A DNA stretch of 64,000 bases, taken from assembly GCF_001652265.1 (NCBI RefSeq), contig NZ_LWBS01000231.1:14894-78893 (forward strand), written 5' to 3'. This stretch comes from Rhizobium leguminosarum (lineage in GTDB: Bacteria; Pseudomonadota; Alphaproteobacteria; Rhizobiales; Rhizobiaceae). The position numbers and the translations under genes were made by a program. Below the pieces are notes generated by a model that saw only the letters and a list, made by a program, of their open reading frames with translations, had not been told where the DNA came from and did no database searches. Below, piece after piece: positions 25,536 through 34,236 of this stretch (position 1 is the stretch's first letter; each line of letters begins with the position of its first letter).

Positions 25536-27686
25536 TCATGCTGCCACCGGCTTCTGTGGCGTGGCGGCGTCGTGTAGCGCTGCATCCGCATTGACCCCCG
25601 CATCCGGTTGTGATCCGCCAGCGCTGGAAACCTGTATGGCTTTCGAGGCGAAACAGATGCCACTTTCATCAAACGCCGCCTTGATCATGACGAGGGCGCG
25701 ACGGCGGACGGCGGCCTGCTGTCCGGGCTTTGTCTTGAGCTTCAGCCTCAGCTTGACGCCATACTCTCCGAACTCCTCGACGCCTTGCATCTTGAGCGGT
25801 TCGATGGTGATTGCCTTGAGTTCGGGATCTTCGGCCAGTTCAAGTCCGATCTTCTTGATGAGCTTGCGCGCCTTTTCCAAGTCGGAATCATAGGTGATCG
25901 TCAGTGACAGCTTCTCGATCACCCAATCGCGGCTCATGTTCTGGACAGCCCCGAGAACGCCGAACGGCACGGTGAATATTGGTCCCCGGCTGTGCCGCAG
26001 CTTCACCGAGCGCAGGCTGAAAGACTCAACTGTGCCCTTGTAGTTGCCGCTCTCAATATATTCACCGACACGGAAGGCATCATCCAACAGAAAGAAGACG
26101 CCGCTGAGGATGTCTTTCACCAGCGTTTGCGCACCGAAACCAATGGCAACACCGGCAATACCCGCGCCGGCAATCAACGGCCCGATCTGGACCCCCATCG
26201 CCGACAAGGCCATCAGTATCGCAACGATGGCGAGCGTGGCCCAAAGAAAATTTCGCAGAATGGGCAAAAGCGTGTTGAGCCGGCTGCGCCGCTGCGTCTC
26301 CTCCGTTTGAACAACCGCCGTATCGCGCACTTTTGCAATTTGATTATCAATGAGGGTGCGTAGGACCCGCCAGACCAAGTCCGCGACCAGAAGGATGATG
26401 ACAGCAGAGATGATGCCATGAGCGACCCGGACGGGGGGCGTGTCAGCCGCGCTGAGCGCGACAAGGTCGATGTTCCACGCCCAAGCGAGGAGCAGCAGCC
26501 CGGAAATGATCAGAATGAACCGTATGCCCCGACTGAGAAGAGTTGCGCCTGCACTCGGTGTTGCCGCGCCGATCCCCGACGAAGCAGACTGTTGTAGCAG
26601 GTGGACAACGATCCGTTCTGCAATGGCGATAGCCCAAACGAGGCCGATTGCTATTGCAGCAAGCCAGAATAGCTGTACTGCGCCGAACGCCCATAAGCAC
26701 CACAGCAGGACGAAATAGGCCGAGATGAGACCCACGGATGTCTTCGCGCGGACAAGAACCTCTCCATCCGCTGCAGCATCCACGATTGTTGGCCCCGGCG
26801 CTCGCCTGACCGTATCGATGCCGACACTGAGGAGCCCCAAACCCAACGAATATGCGACAATCTCGCGGGCTTCAACTGAGAAGCCGAGAAGGCTCAGCGA
26901 TAGTGTTGTTGCGTAGCTGACGGCAAGGATGATGACAACTAGACCGAGGCGCTGGGTCCAGAACCGAGCCGACTCGCCGTCCATCGGCACGATCCGAAGA
27001 TCGTTCGCGTCCTTTCCCGGCGGCGACAAAAGAAATCGTAACACAGCGCGCGCGAGGAGCACGATGATGAAGGCGAGTAGACAAGCGAGCACGATCTTCT
27101 CGATGACCTCAGGCCAATAGTGCAGGGCCACGAAGACACCGATGCCAGCCGCCGCGATGACTGCGACGCGCCCGACGTCATGGCCGAGGCGGCTAGCGAG
27201 TACCATCAGTTGACCGCGCCTTGTCGCAACGTCCAGCTGCGCCACTCGGGTCATGAATCCTGATGTGGCACGCCGATACAGCCGCTCGGCACCGAAAGCG
27301 GCAGCTGCGAATAGTCCGAAAAGGCCGACAAGGCCAGCCAGACCAACCTTCTCGGCATCCGCAACAAGGATGGACCAGGCTGCTGCGAACTCATCAGGCA
27401 GCGTCGTCAATGCCCGGGCGAGGCCATGGATGTGCCCCCGAACGGCCCTGACATAGTCGGCCAGTGGATGAGAGAGATGCGACGTCTGGGTGGTTATCGG
27501 GGGGACCGGAGTCGTCGCCGATGCAGCTTTGTGGGTCTCAAGCCATTTTTGAACTCCAGGATCGGCCAAAAGCGACAGAAGTGCCTCGACATTGGGTGGC
27601 AGCTGTTCGCTCGATGGTGCGGTATCGGCTCGCGCCACCAGCGTGACCCCAAGCAGCATGAGGGCAGCAAGAATCAACACACGCAT
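25536..27686 (-). CDS. large MscS-family mechanosensitive ion channel
   Basis: The 716-residue protein has a signal peptide (LILAALMLLGVTLVARADT), a periplasmic N-terminal part of about 100 residues and roughly ten membrane helices. The MscS core is GVQIGPLIAGAGIAGVAIGF, then GAQTLVKDILSGVFFLLDD (pore helix TM3), the beta domain (VGEYIESGNYKGTVESFSLR) and a C-terminal alpha/beta domain. This is the MscM/YbdG-YjeP-like long form. It protects against osmotic downshift at the inner membrane. GGAG lies upstream of the ATG. It is a single gene. Confidence 0.92.
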   Translation of the reverse strand: MRVLILAALMLLGVTLVARADTAPSSEQLPPNVEALLSLLADPGVQKWLETHKAASATTPVPPITTQTSHLSHPLADYVRAVRGHIHGLARALTTLPDEFAAAWSILVADAEKVGLAGLVGLFGLFAAAAFGAERLYRRATSGFMTRVAQLDVATRRGQLMVLASRLGHDVGRVAVIAAAGIGVFVALHYWPEVIEKIVLACLLAFIIVLLARAVLRFLLSPPGKDANDLRIVPMDGESARFWTQRLGLVVIILAVSYATTLSLSLLGFSVEAREIVAYSLGLGLLSVGIDTVRRAPGPTIVDAAADGEVLVRAKTSVGLISAYFVLLWCLWAFGAVQLFWLAAIAIGLVWAIAIAERIVVHLLQQSASSGIGAATPSAGATLLSRGIRFILIISGLLLLAWAWNIDLVALSAADTPPVRVAHGIISAVIILLVADLVWRVLRTLIDNQIAKVRDTAVVQTEETQRRSRLNTLLPILRNFLWATLAIVAILMALSAMGVQIGPLIAGAGIAGVAIGFGAQTLVKDILSGVFFLLDDAFRVGEYIESGNYKGTVESFSLRSVKLRHSRGPIFTVPFGVLGAVQNMSRDWVIEKLSLTITYDSDLEKARKLIKKIGLELAEDPELKAITIEPLKMQGVEEFGEYGVKLRLKLKTKPGQQAAVRRRALVMIKAAFDESGICFASKAIQVSSAGGSQPDAGVNADAALHDAATPQKPVAA

Positions 27687-27852
27687 CGTGTTCGTCTCCA
27701 GTTAAACGAATATAGTCTAGTTTCCGCCATCCATCCGTGCCGTAGATCTCGCGGTATAATCGCGTGCGGATAGTCTTGCGACGAGTAGGTTACACTAAAC
27801 AACGCCCGGACGCGACATTTCGAGGCCGTCATCGGCGTGCTGTTGTCTTTGG

Positions 27853-27990
27853 TTACAGTGCCTGCTCGAGGATCAGCGCCTTTTCCTCATCGGGCCTGGC
27901 CTTGCCGCCAAGTTTTATCCAATCTTGTGTTCGCTCCAGCGGTTTTTGGTTGCGATATTTGAGGTGGTAGCGGCGGGTTGCGGTGCGCAG
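27853..27990 (-). pseudogene. C-terminal fragment of an unidentified protein
   Basis: The minus strand reads LRTATRRYHLKYRNQKPLER and then TQDWIKLGGKARPDEEKALI, ending LEQAL and a stop at 27853. Codon third positions and charge pattern look like a true gene end. Upstream the reading enters a perfect hairpin and the antisense of the kinase-tail repeat, so the front of the gene is missing. Family unknown. Confidence 0.45.
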
Positions 27991-28014
27991 CCATTTCGGC
28001 TGCGCACCGCAACC
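27976..28014. repeat. perfect 17-bp hairpin at a rearrangement junction
   Basis: GGTTGCGGTGCGCAGCC (27976-27992) and GGCTGCGCACCGCAACC (27998-28014) are perfect inverse copies around a 5-base loop ATTTC. The left arm belongs to the gene fragment at 27853-27990. The right arm runs directly into a copy of the kinase 3' end. Confidence 0.85.
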
Positions 28015-28149
28015 GTCGAGGAGTTGGCGCTTTACGATCGGCAAACCCATCCAGCCATCACCGCCCTTAGATGAAACGCCACAGCGCCAGGGTATTCCCA
28101 GTCTGCGTAGCAGGCGGGTCCGGACCAGCTCGCTCGTGAGGACGCCTCG
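28013..28149 (+). repeat. third, truncated copy of the kinase-gene 3' end
   Basis: From GTCGAGGAGTTGGCGCTTTA to about GCTCGTGAGGACGCCTCGCC the sequence is nearly identical to the ends of the two P-loop kinase genes (32325-32430 and 42258-42382). It includes the codons for EELALYDRQTHPAITAL and the 3' flank. Copy 3 and the 42.3-kb copy share about 20 bases (GGGTATTCCCAGTCTGCGTA) missing from the 32.4-kb copy. Confidence 0.85.
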
Positions 28150-28177
28150 CCTTCTGCCTGTGAGCCGTTCAGGCGGC

Positions 28178-28282
28178 TAGAGCGCCGCACGTCTTTTCAG
28201 ACGCGCTAAGGACGCTCTAACACTTTGAATCTGCGCATAATCCTTTCCGAAAATCGATTCCGATTTTCGGGGTGATGCGCTG
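28178..28282. repeat. rhizobial intergenic repeat (GAGCGCCG...CCGAAAATCG type), copy 1
   Basis: TAGAGCGCCGCACGTCTTTT, AACACTTTGAATCTGCGCAT, and the near-palindrome TTTCCGAAAATCGATTCCG followed by ATTTTCGG. The same arrangement occurs at 42549-42640. I recall it as a frequent dispersed element in R. leguminosarum/etli-type genomes. Confidence 0.65.
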
Positions 28283-28336
28283 GCGTTCCCGCAATAATCA
28301 AATGCTTTCCATCCCATTCTCAACACTTTCAGGGCG

Positions 28337-28846
28337 TCAGGTGAGTTGAGCGAGGATATCGTCGACGACACTTGGGACAGTAGCCGTCGTGTCGATATTG
28401 ATGCCGACGGGGAGATATTCCCGGGTATGATGGTAGCGGAGCACCAGCGCCCGCTCGGCCGGCTCGAAGCCCGGCTCATTTGGCCGCCCATCCAATCGTC
28501 GGTTCAAGGTCTCAACGTCTATGTCGAGCACGAAAATCTTATCGAAAAGGTCCAGGAATTTATCGAAATTGCGCGAGCCGCCACAGAAGAAGGTGACAGG
28601 ATGGGTGGTGTCGGCAGCAATAGCGCGGACCTTGTCGACAGGCCAGATCCAGTGGGCGTATCCCCAAACGATGCGGTCCGCGCCTTCGGGTGGTCCTGCG
28701 AGCGCCTGGCCCGTCTCGGGGTCGCCGACATAGGCCAAGACCCGGTCACCATGGACAACATGGTAGCCCCGCCGCTCCAGTTCGGTAGCGACAGACGTTT
28801 TCCCAGTGCCGGAGCCGCCTTCGATCAGATAGTTCTTGATTCCCAT
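28337..28846 (-). CDS. P-loop nucleoside/nucleotide kinase-like protein
   Basis: The 169-residue protein begins with a P-loop GGSGTGKTS at residues about 10-18 and continues ELERRGYHVVHGDRVLAYVG. Near the middle is FVLDIDVETLNRRLDGRPNE, where the arginines resemble the lid of small kinases. It looks like the AAA_17/AAA_18-type kinase-like proteins common in bacteria. The substrate is unknown. It differs clearly from the duplicated kinase at 31.9 and 41.8 kb (GLPGSGKTS). Start ATG 28846. Confidence 0.75.
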   Translation of the reverse strand: MGIKNYLIEGGSGTGKTSVATELERRGYHVVHGDRVLAYVGDPETGQALAGPPEGADRIVWGYAHWIWPVDKVRAIAADTTHPVTFFCGGSRNFDKFLDLFDKIFVLDIDVETLNRRLDGRPNEPGFEPAERALVLRYHHTREYLPVGINIDTTATVPSVVDDILAQLT

Positions 28847-29401
28847 AGGCGCCGCTTATCATGGCCTTCGATCTGGTGAGAAGACACTCTACCTGGGAAC
28901 GCTTCGCCAACGAAATGACGGCCCCTCTCACTGCTCACAGACTTTTCCAAGCGACCAACCTTTGGCCGAAGGAGAACTCAAATGGGTATTGCACAATACG
29001 ATCCAACTGCCTTCCCCGAGTCCCCGGAGCATGAGACGGTGGCGGAGCTGTTTCTGCCGTTGAAATAGCACCGCCGGACGGCGGCTTGCCCCTTCTGACC
29101 GCCGGAAGCGGACAGGCCGTTGTCCACCCCCAAAGCGGGCTTTTTCGTTGTCGAAGGATAAGGCTGCTTTCGGCCCAGGAGGATCACGGAGCGGCCGGAC
29201 AAGATCGGGCGGTAGACATCGTTTTTCGCCTCCTGCGCGGTCGTGCTTCATTGCGACCACACACCACGCCGCGTCCGAGTAACGAGCGAGTTCCGGTCGT
29301 TTGCCAAAATTGCGCCGGCCAGACCCCTGAAAGAATGAAGAGCCGTCGGCGAAGACCTGGTGTATGCTAGGCGACGTGATCCGTCACACCTGAGGATCGT
29401 C
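28847..29401. other. 555-base stretch with one gene-end remnant and no intact gene
   Basis: Apart from the 28-codon remnant at 28982-29068, no frame in this stretch shows a family or a good start. The last 100 bases lead into the CadC/TolB-type regulator with TGAGGA before its ATG. No clear terminator or promoter was assigned. Confidence 0.45.
28982..29068 (+). pseudogene. C-terminal remnant of a GyrI/AraC effector-binding-type protein
   Basis: A 28-codon frame reads IAQYDPTAFPESPEHETVAE and LFLPLK before a TAG. The ending E-L-(F/Y)-L-P-L is that of GyrI-like small-molecule-binding domains. A similar scar, FPEGPQHETMAELFLPL, follows the first kinase copy near 32436-32486. No upstream domain remains. 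Confidence 0.45.
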
Positions 29402-30925
29402 ATGGTCGGTTCGCCAGCAACTGCCACCCTTATCCTCAACAAGGTTGTCGTCGACCTGGAAGGCGAGACGCTCCGTCTTGAGAACGGCGATGCAATCGCC
29501 CTCAGGCCGCAGGCCTTTGCGGTCCTTCGCCACCTCGTCCAGAACGCGAACAGGCTGGTCACCAAGGCGGAGCTGCTTGAAGCCGTCTGGGGAGGCGCCG
29601 CCGTTACCGACGACAGTCTCGTTCAATGCATCCACGAGATCCGGCGAGCGCTCGGCGACGAGCGGTATGCGGTCTTGGCCACCGTCTCGCGGCGGGGCTA
29701 CCGCCTGTCGATGGAGCGTAGCGACGAGAGTGCGCTCGGCGGCCCTTCGATCGCCGTGCTGCCGTTCGCCACCATGCGCGGCGACGAGCCCAATGACTAC
29801 TTCGCCGATGGCCTGGTCGAGGACATCATCACCAACCTCTCGAAGATCCCGGGTCTGTTCGTCATCGCACGCAATTCCTCCTTCGGCTTCAGGGGCGAGA
29901 AAGCCGATCTGCGCACAATTGCCGCCGAACTACGCGTTCGCTACCTGCTGCAGGGCAGCTTGCGGCAGTCCGGGGGGAGGCTGAGGATCAATGCCCAGCT
30001 TGTCGACGGCGCATCGGCCACTAATGTCTGGGCCGACAGGTTCGAGGGCGCGGCAACGGACGTGTTCGATCTCCAGGATCGGTTGACTGAGCAGATCGTG
30101 GGCTCGATCGAACCGAGTGTCCGCCGTGCGGAGATCGAGCGTGCGCACCGCAAGCGGCCCGAAAGTCTGGACGCGTACGATCTCTACCTTCGGGCGCTGC
30201 CGCACGCCCACGCGAACACGCCCGTCGAGACGGACAAGGCCCTGCAATTGCTGGCGCGCTCGATCGAGCTTCAGCCCGATTATGTCGCTGCGCATGGCTA
30301 TGCCGCATGGTGTTACGAGCAACGCTACCTGCGCAACGGGTTGGATCCCGCAGACAAGGCGACCGCACTCAGCCACGCCGACATTGCGTTAGGCATCAAC
30401 AGCGACGACCCGCAGGCGATGAGCATCGGCGCATTCGTCCGCGCCAACCTCACCCGGGACTACGACGCCGCCGTCGAGGTGCTCGACCGGGCTCTCGCAT
30501 TGAACAACAATTCGGCCCTGGCCTTTGGCTTCAGCGCTTTGGTCAGTGCCCACAGCGAGCGACACCAGCGGGCGGTGGAACATGCGCACAAGGCGCTGCG
30601 GCTGAGCCCGCTCGACGATCCGCTGAGCTACCATCCCTACTGCGCACTCGCCCTGACCCACCTCTTTGCCGGCGCCTTCGCCGACGCAGCCAGATACGCC
30701 GCTCTGGCGGTCCGGGCAAATCCCGGCTTCAGCATCCCGTACGCCTATCTGGCGGCCAGCCACGTCGGCCTTGGCAATGTCGAAGCCGCGCACTCTGCGG
30801 CACGACGACTGATCGAGGTGGCGCCGAATTTCTCGGTCGGCGGCTACGTGCGAACGAACCTGTTTCAGCCGTACTTGATGGACGCGCTGGCAGCGGCCTT
30901 GCGAACGGCAGGGCTTCCCGAATGA
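29402..30925 (+). CDS. CadC-type winged-helix regulator with TolB-like and TPR domains
   Basis: The 507-residue protein has an OmpR-type winged helix at residues about 5-100 (ALRPQAFAVLRHLVQNANRL, TDDSLVQCIHEIRRALGD, VSRRGYRL). A TolB-like domain follows (SIAVLPFATMRGDEPNDYFA, DIITNLSKIPGLFVIARNSS, YLLQGSLRQSGGRLRINAQL), then TPR-like helices to the end. No membrane helix separates the parts, so it is cytoplasmic, unlike true CadC. Such proteins are abundant in rhizobia and their targets are mostly unknown. ATG 29402 follows TGAGGA. It resembles the cyclase fusion at 39637-41409. Confidence 0.9.
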   Translation: MVGSPATATLILNKVVVDLEGETLRLENGDAIALRPQAFAVLRHLVQNANRLVTKAELLEAVWGGAAVTDDSLVQCIHEIRRALGDERYAVLATVSRRGYRLSMERSDESALGGPSIAVLPFATMRGDEPNDYFADGLVEDIITNLSKIPGLFVIARNSSFGFRGEKADLRTIAAELRVRYLLQGSLRQSGGRLRINAQLVDGASATNVWADRFEGAATDVFDLQDRLTEQIVGSIEPSVRRAEIERAHRKRPESLDAYDLYLRALPHAHANTPVETDKALQLLARSIELQPDYVAAHGYAAWCYEQRYLRNGLDPADKATALSHADIALGINSDDPQAMSIGAFVRANLTRDYDAAVEVLDRALALNNNSALAFGFSALVSAHSERHQRAVEHAHKALRLSPLDDPLSYHPYCALALTHLFAGAFADAARYAALAVRANPGFSIPYAYLAASHVGLGNVEAAHSAARRLIEVAPNFSVGGYVRTNLFQPYLMDALAAALRTAGLPE

Positions 30926-31261
30926 GGCCGGCCAGCGGCGACCAAACCGTGCGTCAGATGCGGCGCTGTCACAAGCCGCCGGTCCCCAGATCATATCCGT
31001 TGGACGGATAGACCAGTCGAGCCGCGATGCGAACAACATCTGCGTCATGAAACGTCCATGACGCATCTCCTGCCTTGGTCGGCGTCGAGGAATTCGCGGG
31101 CGACCATATCAGCAAATGCTTTTCTAATTCGAAACAGGGTCGGGCAAAGATGCCGATCGGGGAAATATCGTCATTTGATCGGAGTCCCTTCGTTACATGC
31201 GGCAGGATCTCGCTCACAATTGCCGGCGGATTTGCGACCTGCCGCCCCCGGAACACTAAAG
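30926..31261. other. 336-base intergenic stretch, no gene seen
   Basis: Frames here are not supported by family similarity or coding bias. The stretch lies between the TolB/TPR regulator and a small secreted-protein gene whose promoter must be near its right end; I could not assign it. Confidence 0.45.
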
Positions 31262-31606
31262 ATGAATCGCGCTTGGTATTTCTCAGCTATCCTATCGACG
31301 CTGTCTTGCTGGAATGGCGCGACCGCCCACGACACCGAGTCGGGATGGACCTATCCACCCGCTTGCTGCCGAGGGGACAAAGAACGAGGCGATTGCCACG
31401 AAATTCCGAGTACCAGCGTGAGCACCGGTCCTGACGGTTTCAGAGTGCTGCTCAATCCGGGCGACCATCACCTCGTCACAAAGCAACACCTCTTCCGAAT
31501 TCCGTATGGTGACACCATTCCGTCCGGAGACAGTCATTTTCACATTTGCTTGCACCCAACCGAAGACCACGCGAACTGCTTCTTTGCCCCTCCTTACGGA
31601 TTTTGA
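31262..31606 (+). CDS. small secreted cysteine-rich protein, conserved in rhizobia
   Basis: From ATG 31262 the 114-residue protein has a signal peptide (NRAWYFSAILSTLSCWNGAT, then AHD). The mature part contains YPPACCRGDKERGDCHEIPS, then SPSG-like PSGDSHFHICLHP and CFFAPPYGF at the C-terminus. The paired CC, the later Cys, the HICL and CFFxPP motifs match a family of short periplasmic proteins of unknown function that I recall from Alphaproteobacteria. The ribosome-binding site is weak. Confidence 0.7.
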   Translation: MNRAWYFSAILSTLSCWNGATAHDTESGWTYPPACCRGDKERGDCHEIPSTSVSTGPDGFRVLLNPGDHHLVTKQHLFRIPYGDTIPSGDSHFHICLHPTEDHANCFFAPPYGF

Positions 31607-31714
31607 TTTGCGAGGCATCGGAGGCGCCGCCTGCGGGCGGGATGCTGACAGTCAGCATATTGTTGGAGGCACCACAAAGCAGCCAGTGGGTTGGACGACC
31701 TCCCCGGTGAGCTC

Positions 31715-32430
31715 ACCCATGCGCTCCGTCTTGACCCCCGAGCTGAGCGGTCCTACAAGACAGACCATGGCAACACACCTCTGATTGGCCGCGCCTTGCG
31801 GCCTTGAGCAAAGCGCAGTCCTGCACGACACCGCGGGGCCACTTCCCCTTGCCGAGCCAAAATCAGAGATTTTCCAATGCCCATGCTCTACCTCACTTGC
31901 GGTCTTCCCGGTTCGGGGAAGACGTCGCTTGCGAAGATCATCGAACATGAAGCATCTGCCCTCCGTCTGACCGGAGACGACTGGATGCACAAGCTTTACC
32001 CCGGCATCTCCACGCCGGAAGCCGAAACTGGTCCGTGCCGAGGTCGGGTCGAGAGCCTGCAATGGCAGATCGCACTGCGTGCCATCAGGCTCCAGTGTAA
32101 CGTTGTCGTGGATTGGGGAGTGTGGTCACGGGCAGAACGCGACACCTGCCGGGAGGAAGCTCGCGCAGCTGGTGCCCGCGTCGTCCTCTGCTTCCTCGAC
32201 ATTCCCTTTGATAGGCTTTGGGACCGGGTCTCCAGGCGAAACGCCGACCTTCCAGCCGGTACGTTCGACATTTCGCGGGCGGACCTGCTTCGGTGGTCGA
32301 AGCTGTTCGAGCCGCCAACCGCCGAGGAGTTGGCGCTTTACGATCAGCAAACCCATCCAGCCATCACCGCCCTTAGATGAAACGCCACAGCGCTGGGTAG
32401 GCGGGTCCTGACCAGCTCGCTCGTGAGGAC
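31715..32430 (+). repeat. duplicated kinase block, copy 1
   Basis: A block starting ACCCATGCGCTCCGTCTTG and ending near GCTCGTGAGGAC is repeated at 41648-42382 at a constant offset of 9933 bases up to the kinase stop. It includes about 160 bases of upstream flank, the whole kinase gene and the 3' flank. A 21-base stretch of the 3' flank is missing from this copy. Both copies lie in the same orientation. Confidence 0.9.
31877..32380 (+). CDS. P-loop ATPase/kinase-like protein, copy 1
   Basis: The 167-residue protein has a Walker A motif GLPGSGKTSLAK at residues about 8-19, a DDWMHKLYPG segment and VVVDWGVWSRAERDTCREEA. An Arg-rich lid (RLWDRVSRRNADLP) follows. It resembles AAA_33-type kinase-like proteins (zeta-toxin/chloramphenicol-phosphotransferase-like fold); the substrate is unknown. 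It differs from copy 2 in five residues (at 3, about 38, about 146, about 160 and the last). No clear Shine-Dalgarno precedes the ATG. It is followed by a GyrI-like gene-end scar. Confidence 0.8.
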   Translation: MPMLYLTCGLPGSGKTSLAKIIEHEASALRLTGDDWMHKLYPGISTPEAETGPCRGRVESLQWQIALRAIRLQCNVVVDWGVWSRAERDTCREEARAAGARVVLCFLDIPFDRLWDRVSRRNADLPAGTFDISRADLLRWSKLFEPPTAEELALYDQQTHPAITALR

Positions 32431-32433
32431 GCC

Positions 32434-32500
32434 TCGCCTTCTTCCCCGAGGGGCCGCAGCACGAGACGATGGCTGAGCTGTTCCTGCCGTTGAGTGGTTC
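32434..32500 (+). pseudogene. second GyrI-type gene-end scar behind kinase copy 1
   Basis: The plus strand reads FPEGPQHETMAELFLPL, matching the remnant at 28982-29068 (FPESPEHETVAELFLPL). It has no start and the stop is lost, so the reading continues into spacer DNA. It begins where the kinase block ends. Confidence 0.4.
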
Positions 32501-32605
32501 ACCTTCGAAAGCGGATGAAATGTTCCAATCCATTGTCACCCATTGACGTGAACAGGTTTCACCCCAATACGGTCAGGCCAGCCAGACGACAACAGGAGTG
32601 CAATC

Positions 32606-32839
32606 GTGAGCGAACCGACCGTAGCAGATGCAACAAACCGCATTTATGAGTCGCTCCAGGCGGACAACGCCGACATCGACGTGCATATCGCGACCCTCAA
32701 GGCAGCGTTGACGCGGGCGGGTTTGAAAGAGGCCGTATTCGACCCGGCTCGGCTCGTGCAGAATAACCGTTCCGGCAGGAAGCGAATGGAGGCCTACTTT
32801 CGCCAGCGCGGTGTCATGGTGAAATTCTCAGCCTCGTGA
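32606..32839 (+). CDS. small hypothetical protein (77 aa)
   Basis: GTG start at 32606 with AGGAG at good distance. The protein is helical (IYESLQADNADIDVHIATLK, ALTRAGLKEAVFDPARL) with a basic segment NNRSGRKRMEAYFRQRG and no signal peptide or membrane helix. The ribosome-binding site and codon bias support a real gene. No family is recognised. Confidence 0.65.
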   Translation: MSEPTVADATNRIYESLQADNADIDVHIATLKAALTRAGLKEAVFDPARLVQNNRSGRKRMEAYFRQRGVMVKFSAS

Positions 32840-33128
32840 AGCCTTCCTACGAAGGCAGACGGCTGTAATCACCCTCAGTGGGGGCTGACACCACGCATTG
32901 GCGTCGGACGCGAATGGAAGGTCGCGTCGAAGTTAACCTGCCTCGTATTGGCCTTAGTGGACGAGAGAGGCTGCTTGCCCTTTTCCCGACGCTCGGCGAG
33001 CGGGTGGCCATGAGAGTTGACCGAATGTGGGCTCGCTGGAATAATGAGGCGAGCAGCGTGACGTCGGGGTATTTGCGACACTGCGGCTCGTGCTCACCCC
33101 GTTTGATATTCCTGTGGGGGAGTCCTCG

Positions 33129-34031
33129 ATGTCTGTCATTTACAGGCCAGCCCAGGCGGAGGATTTGGCCGCCACCGACGTGCTGGTGGTCGCCAGCATC
33201 AACGAACTCACCATCCGACATGGCTTCGGCCCAATGGCGATGCCAAGCCCTCCCAACTTCCAGCTGTTTTCGCTTGAGGACGACCCCGGCGGTCTATGGA
33301 TCGCCGAGAACGGCGGCGACATCGTCGGATTCGCCTGGAGTTGGGCGTGCGGCGATCTTTGGTTCCTTGCCCAGCTGTTTGTCGACCCGGCGCAACAGGG
33401 TCAGGGCATCGGCAATGAGCTGATGAGACGAACCATGGAGCACGCCCGAAATTCAAGCGCAGCCCATCGGGCGCTGATAACGTTCTCCTTCAATCGTGTC
33501 TCGCAAGGTCTCTATATCCGGCATGGCCTCTTCCCCAAAATGCCGATCTATTTCGTCGGCTGCAGTCGTGAACAGGTGGCCGCCAAGTTGCAGGAGCCGT
33601 CATTGCGCAGCGTCGCTCTCCTCGACACCGACGCTACGATAGAGACACTTGCAGAAATTGACGCTCGCGCCATCGGCGCGGCGCGAGTCAAGCACCACCG
33701 CTACCTGCTCAGCGACCCCGCGACCACCGCTGTCCTGCTCTATGCCGGAAACGAATGCGTCGGTTACAGCTATGTCAGTGCGAGCGGCCATGTCGGACCG
33801 GTCGCCGCCACGCGTGCCGATGTTCTTGGCGATGTCTTTGCTGCTGCGTTGAAGATTGCCGCTGATGGCTCGTCCGACAACGTTTCGGCGTTCCTGCCAG
33901 GCACATGCGAGGCCGCGCTCAGCCTCGCCATCGATGCCGGCATGCGTATCACCTTTCCGATGCTGCTGATGGCAACACCCGGCTTCGGCGATTGGATCAA
34001 ATACCTGCCGCGCAATCCAGGATTTATGTGA
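33129..34031 (+). CDS. GNAT acetyltransferase with a second, degenerate GNAT-like half
   Basis: The 300-residue protein has an N-terminal GNAT domain: IYRPAQAEDLAATD, the acetyl-CoA loop LFVDPAQQGQGIGNELMRR (Q/RxxGxG/A type) and FSFNRVSQGLYIRHGLFPKM. The second half (residues about 160-300) has strands like a GNAT fold (CVGYSYVSASGHVGPVAATR) but no clear CoA loop. ATG 33129 follows GGGGGAG. Substrate unknown. The gene ends 57 bases before the 932-bp toxin-antitoxin element, which inserted in its 3' flank. Confidence 0.85.
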   Translation: MSVIYRPAQAEDLAATDVLVVASINELTIRHGFGPMAMPSPPNFQLFSLEDDPGGLWIAENGGDIVGFAWSWACGDLWFLAQLFVDPAQQGQGIGNELMRRTMEHARNSSAAHRALITFSFNRVSQGLYIRHGLFPKMPIYFVGCSREQVAAKLQEPSLRSVALLDTDATIETLAEIDARAIGAARVKHHRYLLSDPATTAVLLYAGNECVGYSYVSASGHVGPVAATRADVLGDVFAAALKIAADGSSDNVSAFLPGTCEAALSLAIDAGMRITFPMLLMATPGFGDWIKYLPRNPGFM

Positions 34032-34184
34032 GCAAGAATCGGTTCCTGCCACAAGCCGAATGTCGGACAGCACCGAGTTCGACTTTTGCGGCGTTATGGA
34101 GCAGTTACCACAAACCTTATTGCAGTTCGATGGCCCCTGCTCCATAAATCCGGCAGCTTGGGAACCACCGTGTAATCTTCTGCA

Positions 34185-34212
34185 TTGACAATTTACGCAA
34201 AATACGTAATTT
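34185..34212 (+). promoter_or_regulatory. promoter and operator of the toxin-antitoxin operon
   Basis: TTGACA at 34185-34190 and TAATTT at 34207-34212 are spaced by 16 bases, close to a consensus sigma-70 promoter. The palindrome TTACG (34193-34197) / CGTAA (34205-34209) lies between and over them, a suitable site for autorepression by the antitoxin. AAAGGAG precedes the antitoxin ATG. Confidence 0.65.
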
Positions 34213-34236
34213 GCATGTCAACAAAGGAGATAGATT

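Noticed and set aside
34089..34153. Inverted repeat at the left end of the TA cassette as a transcription terminator for the GNAT gene
   Set aside because: The same sequence is found in inverse at the other end with a flanking 8-bp direct repeat, so a transposon end explains it better; a secondary terminator role is possible.
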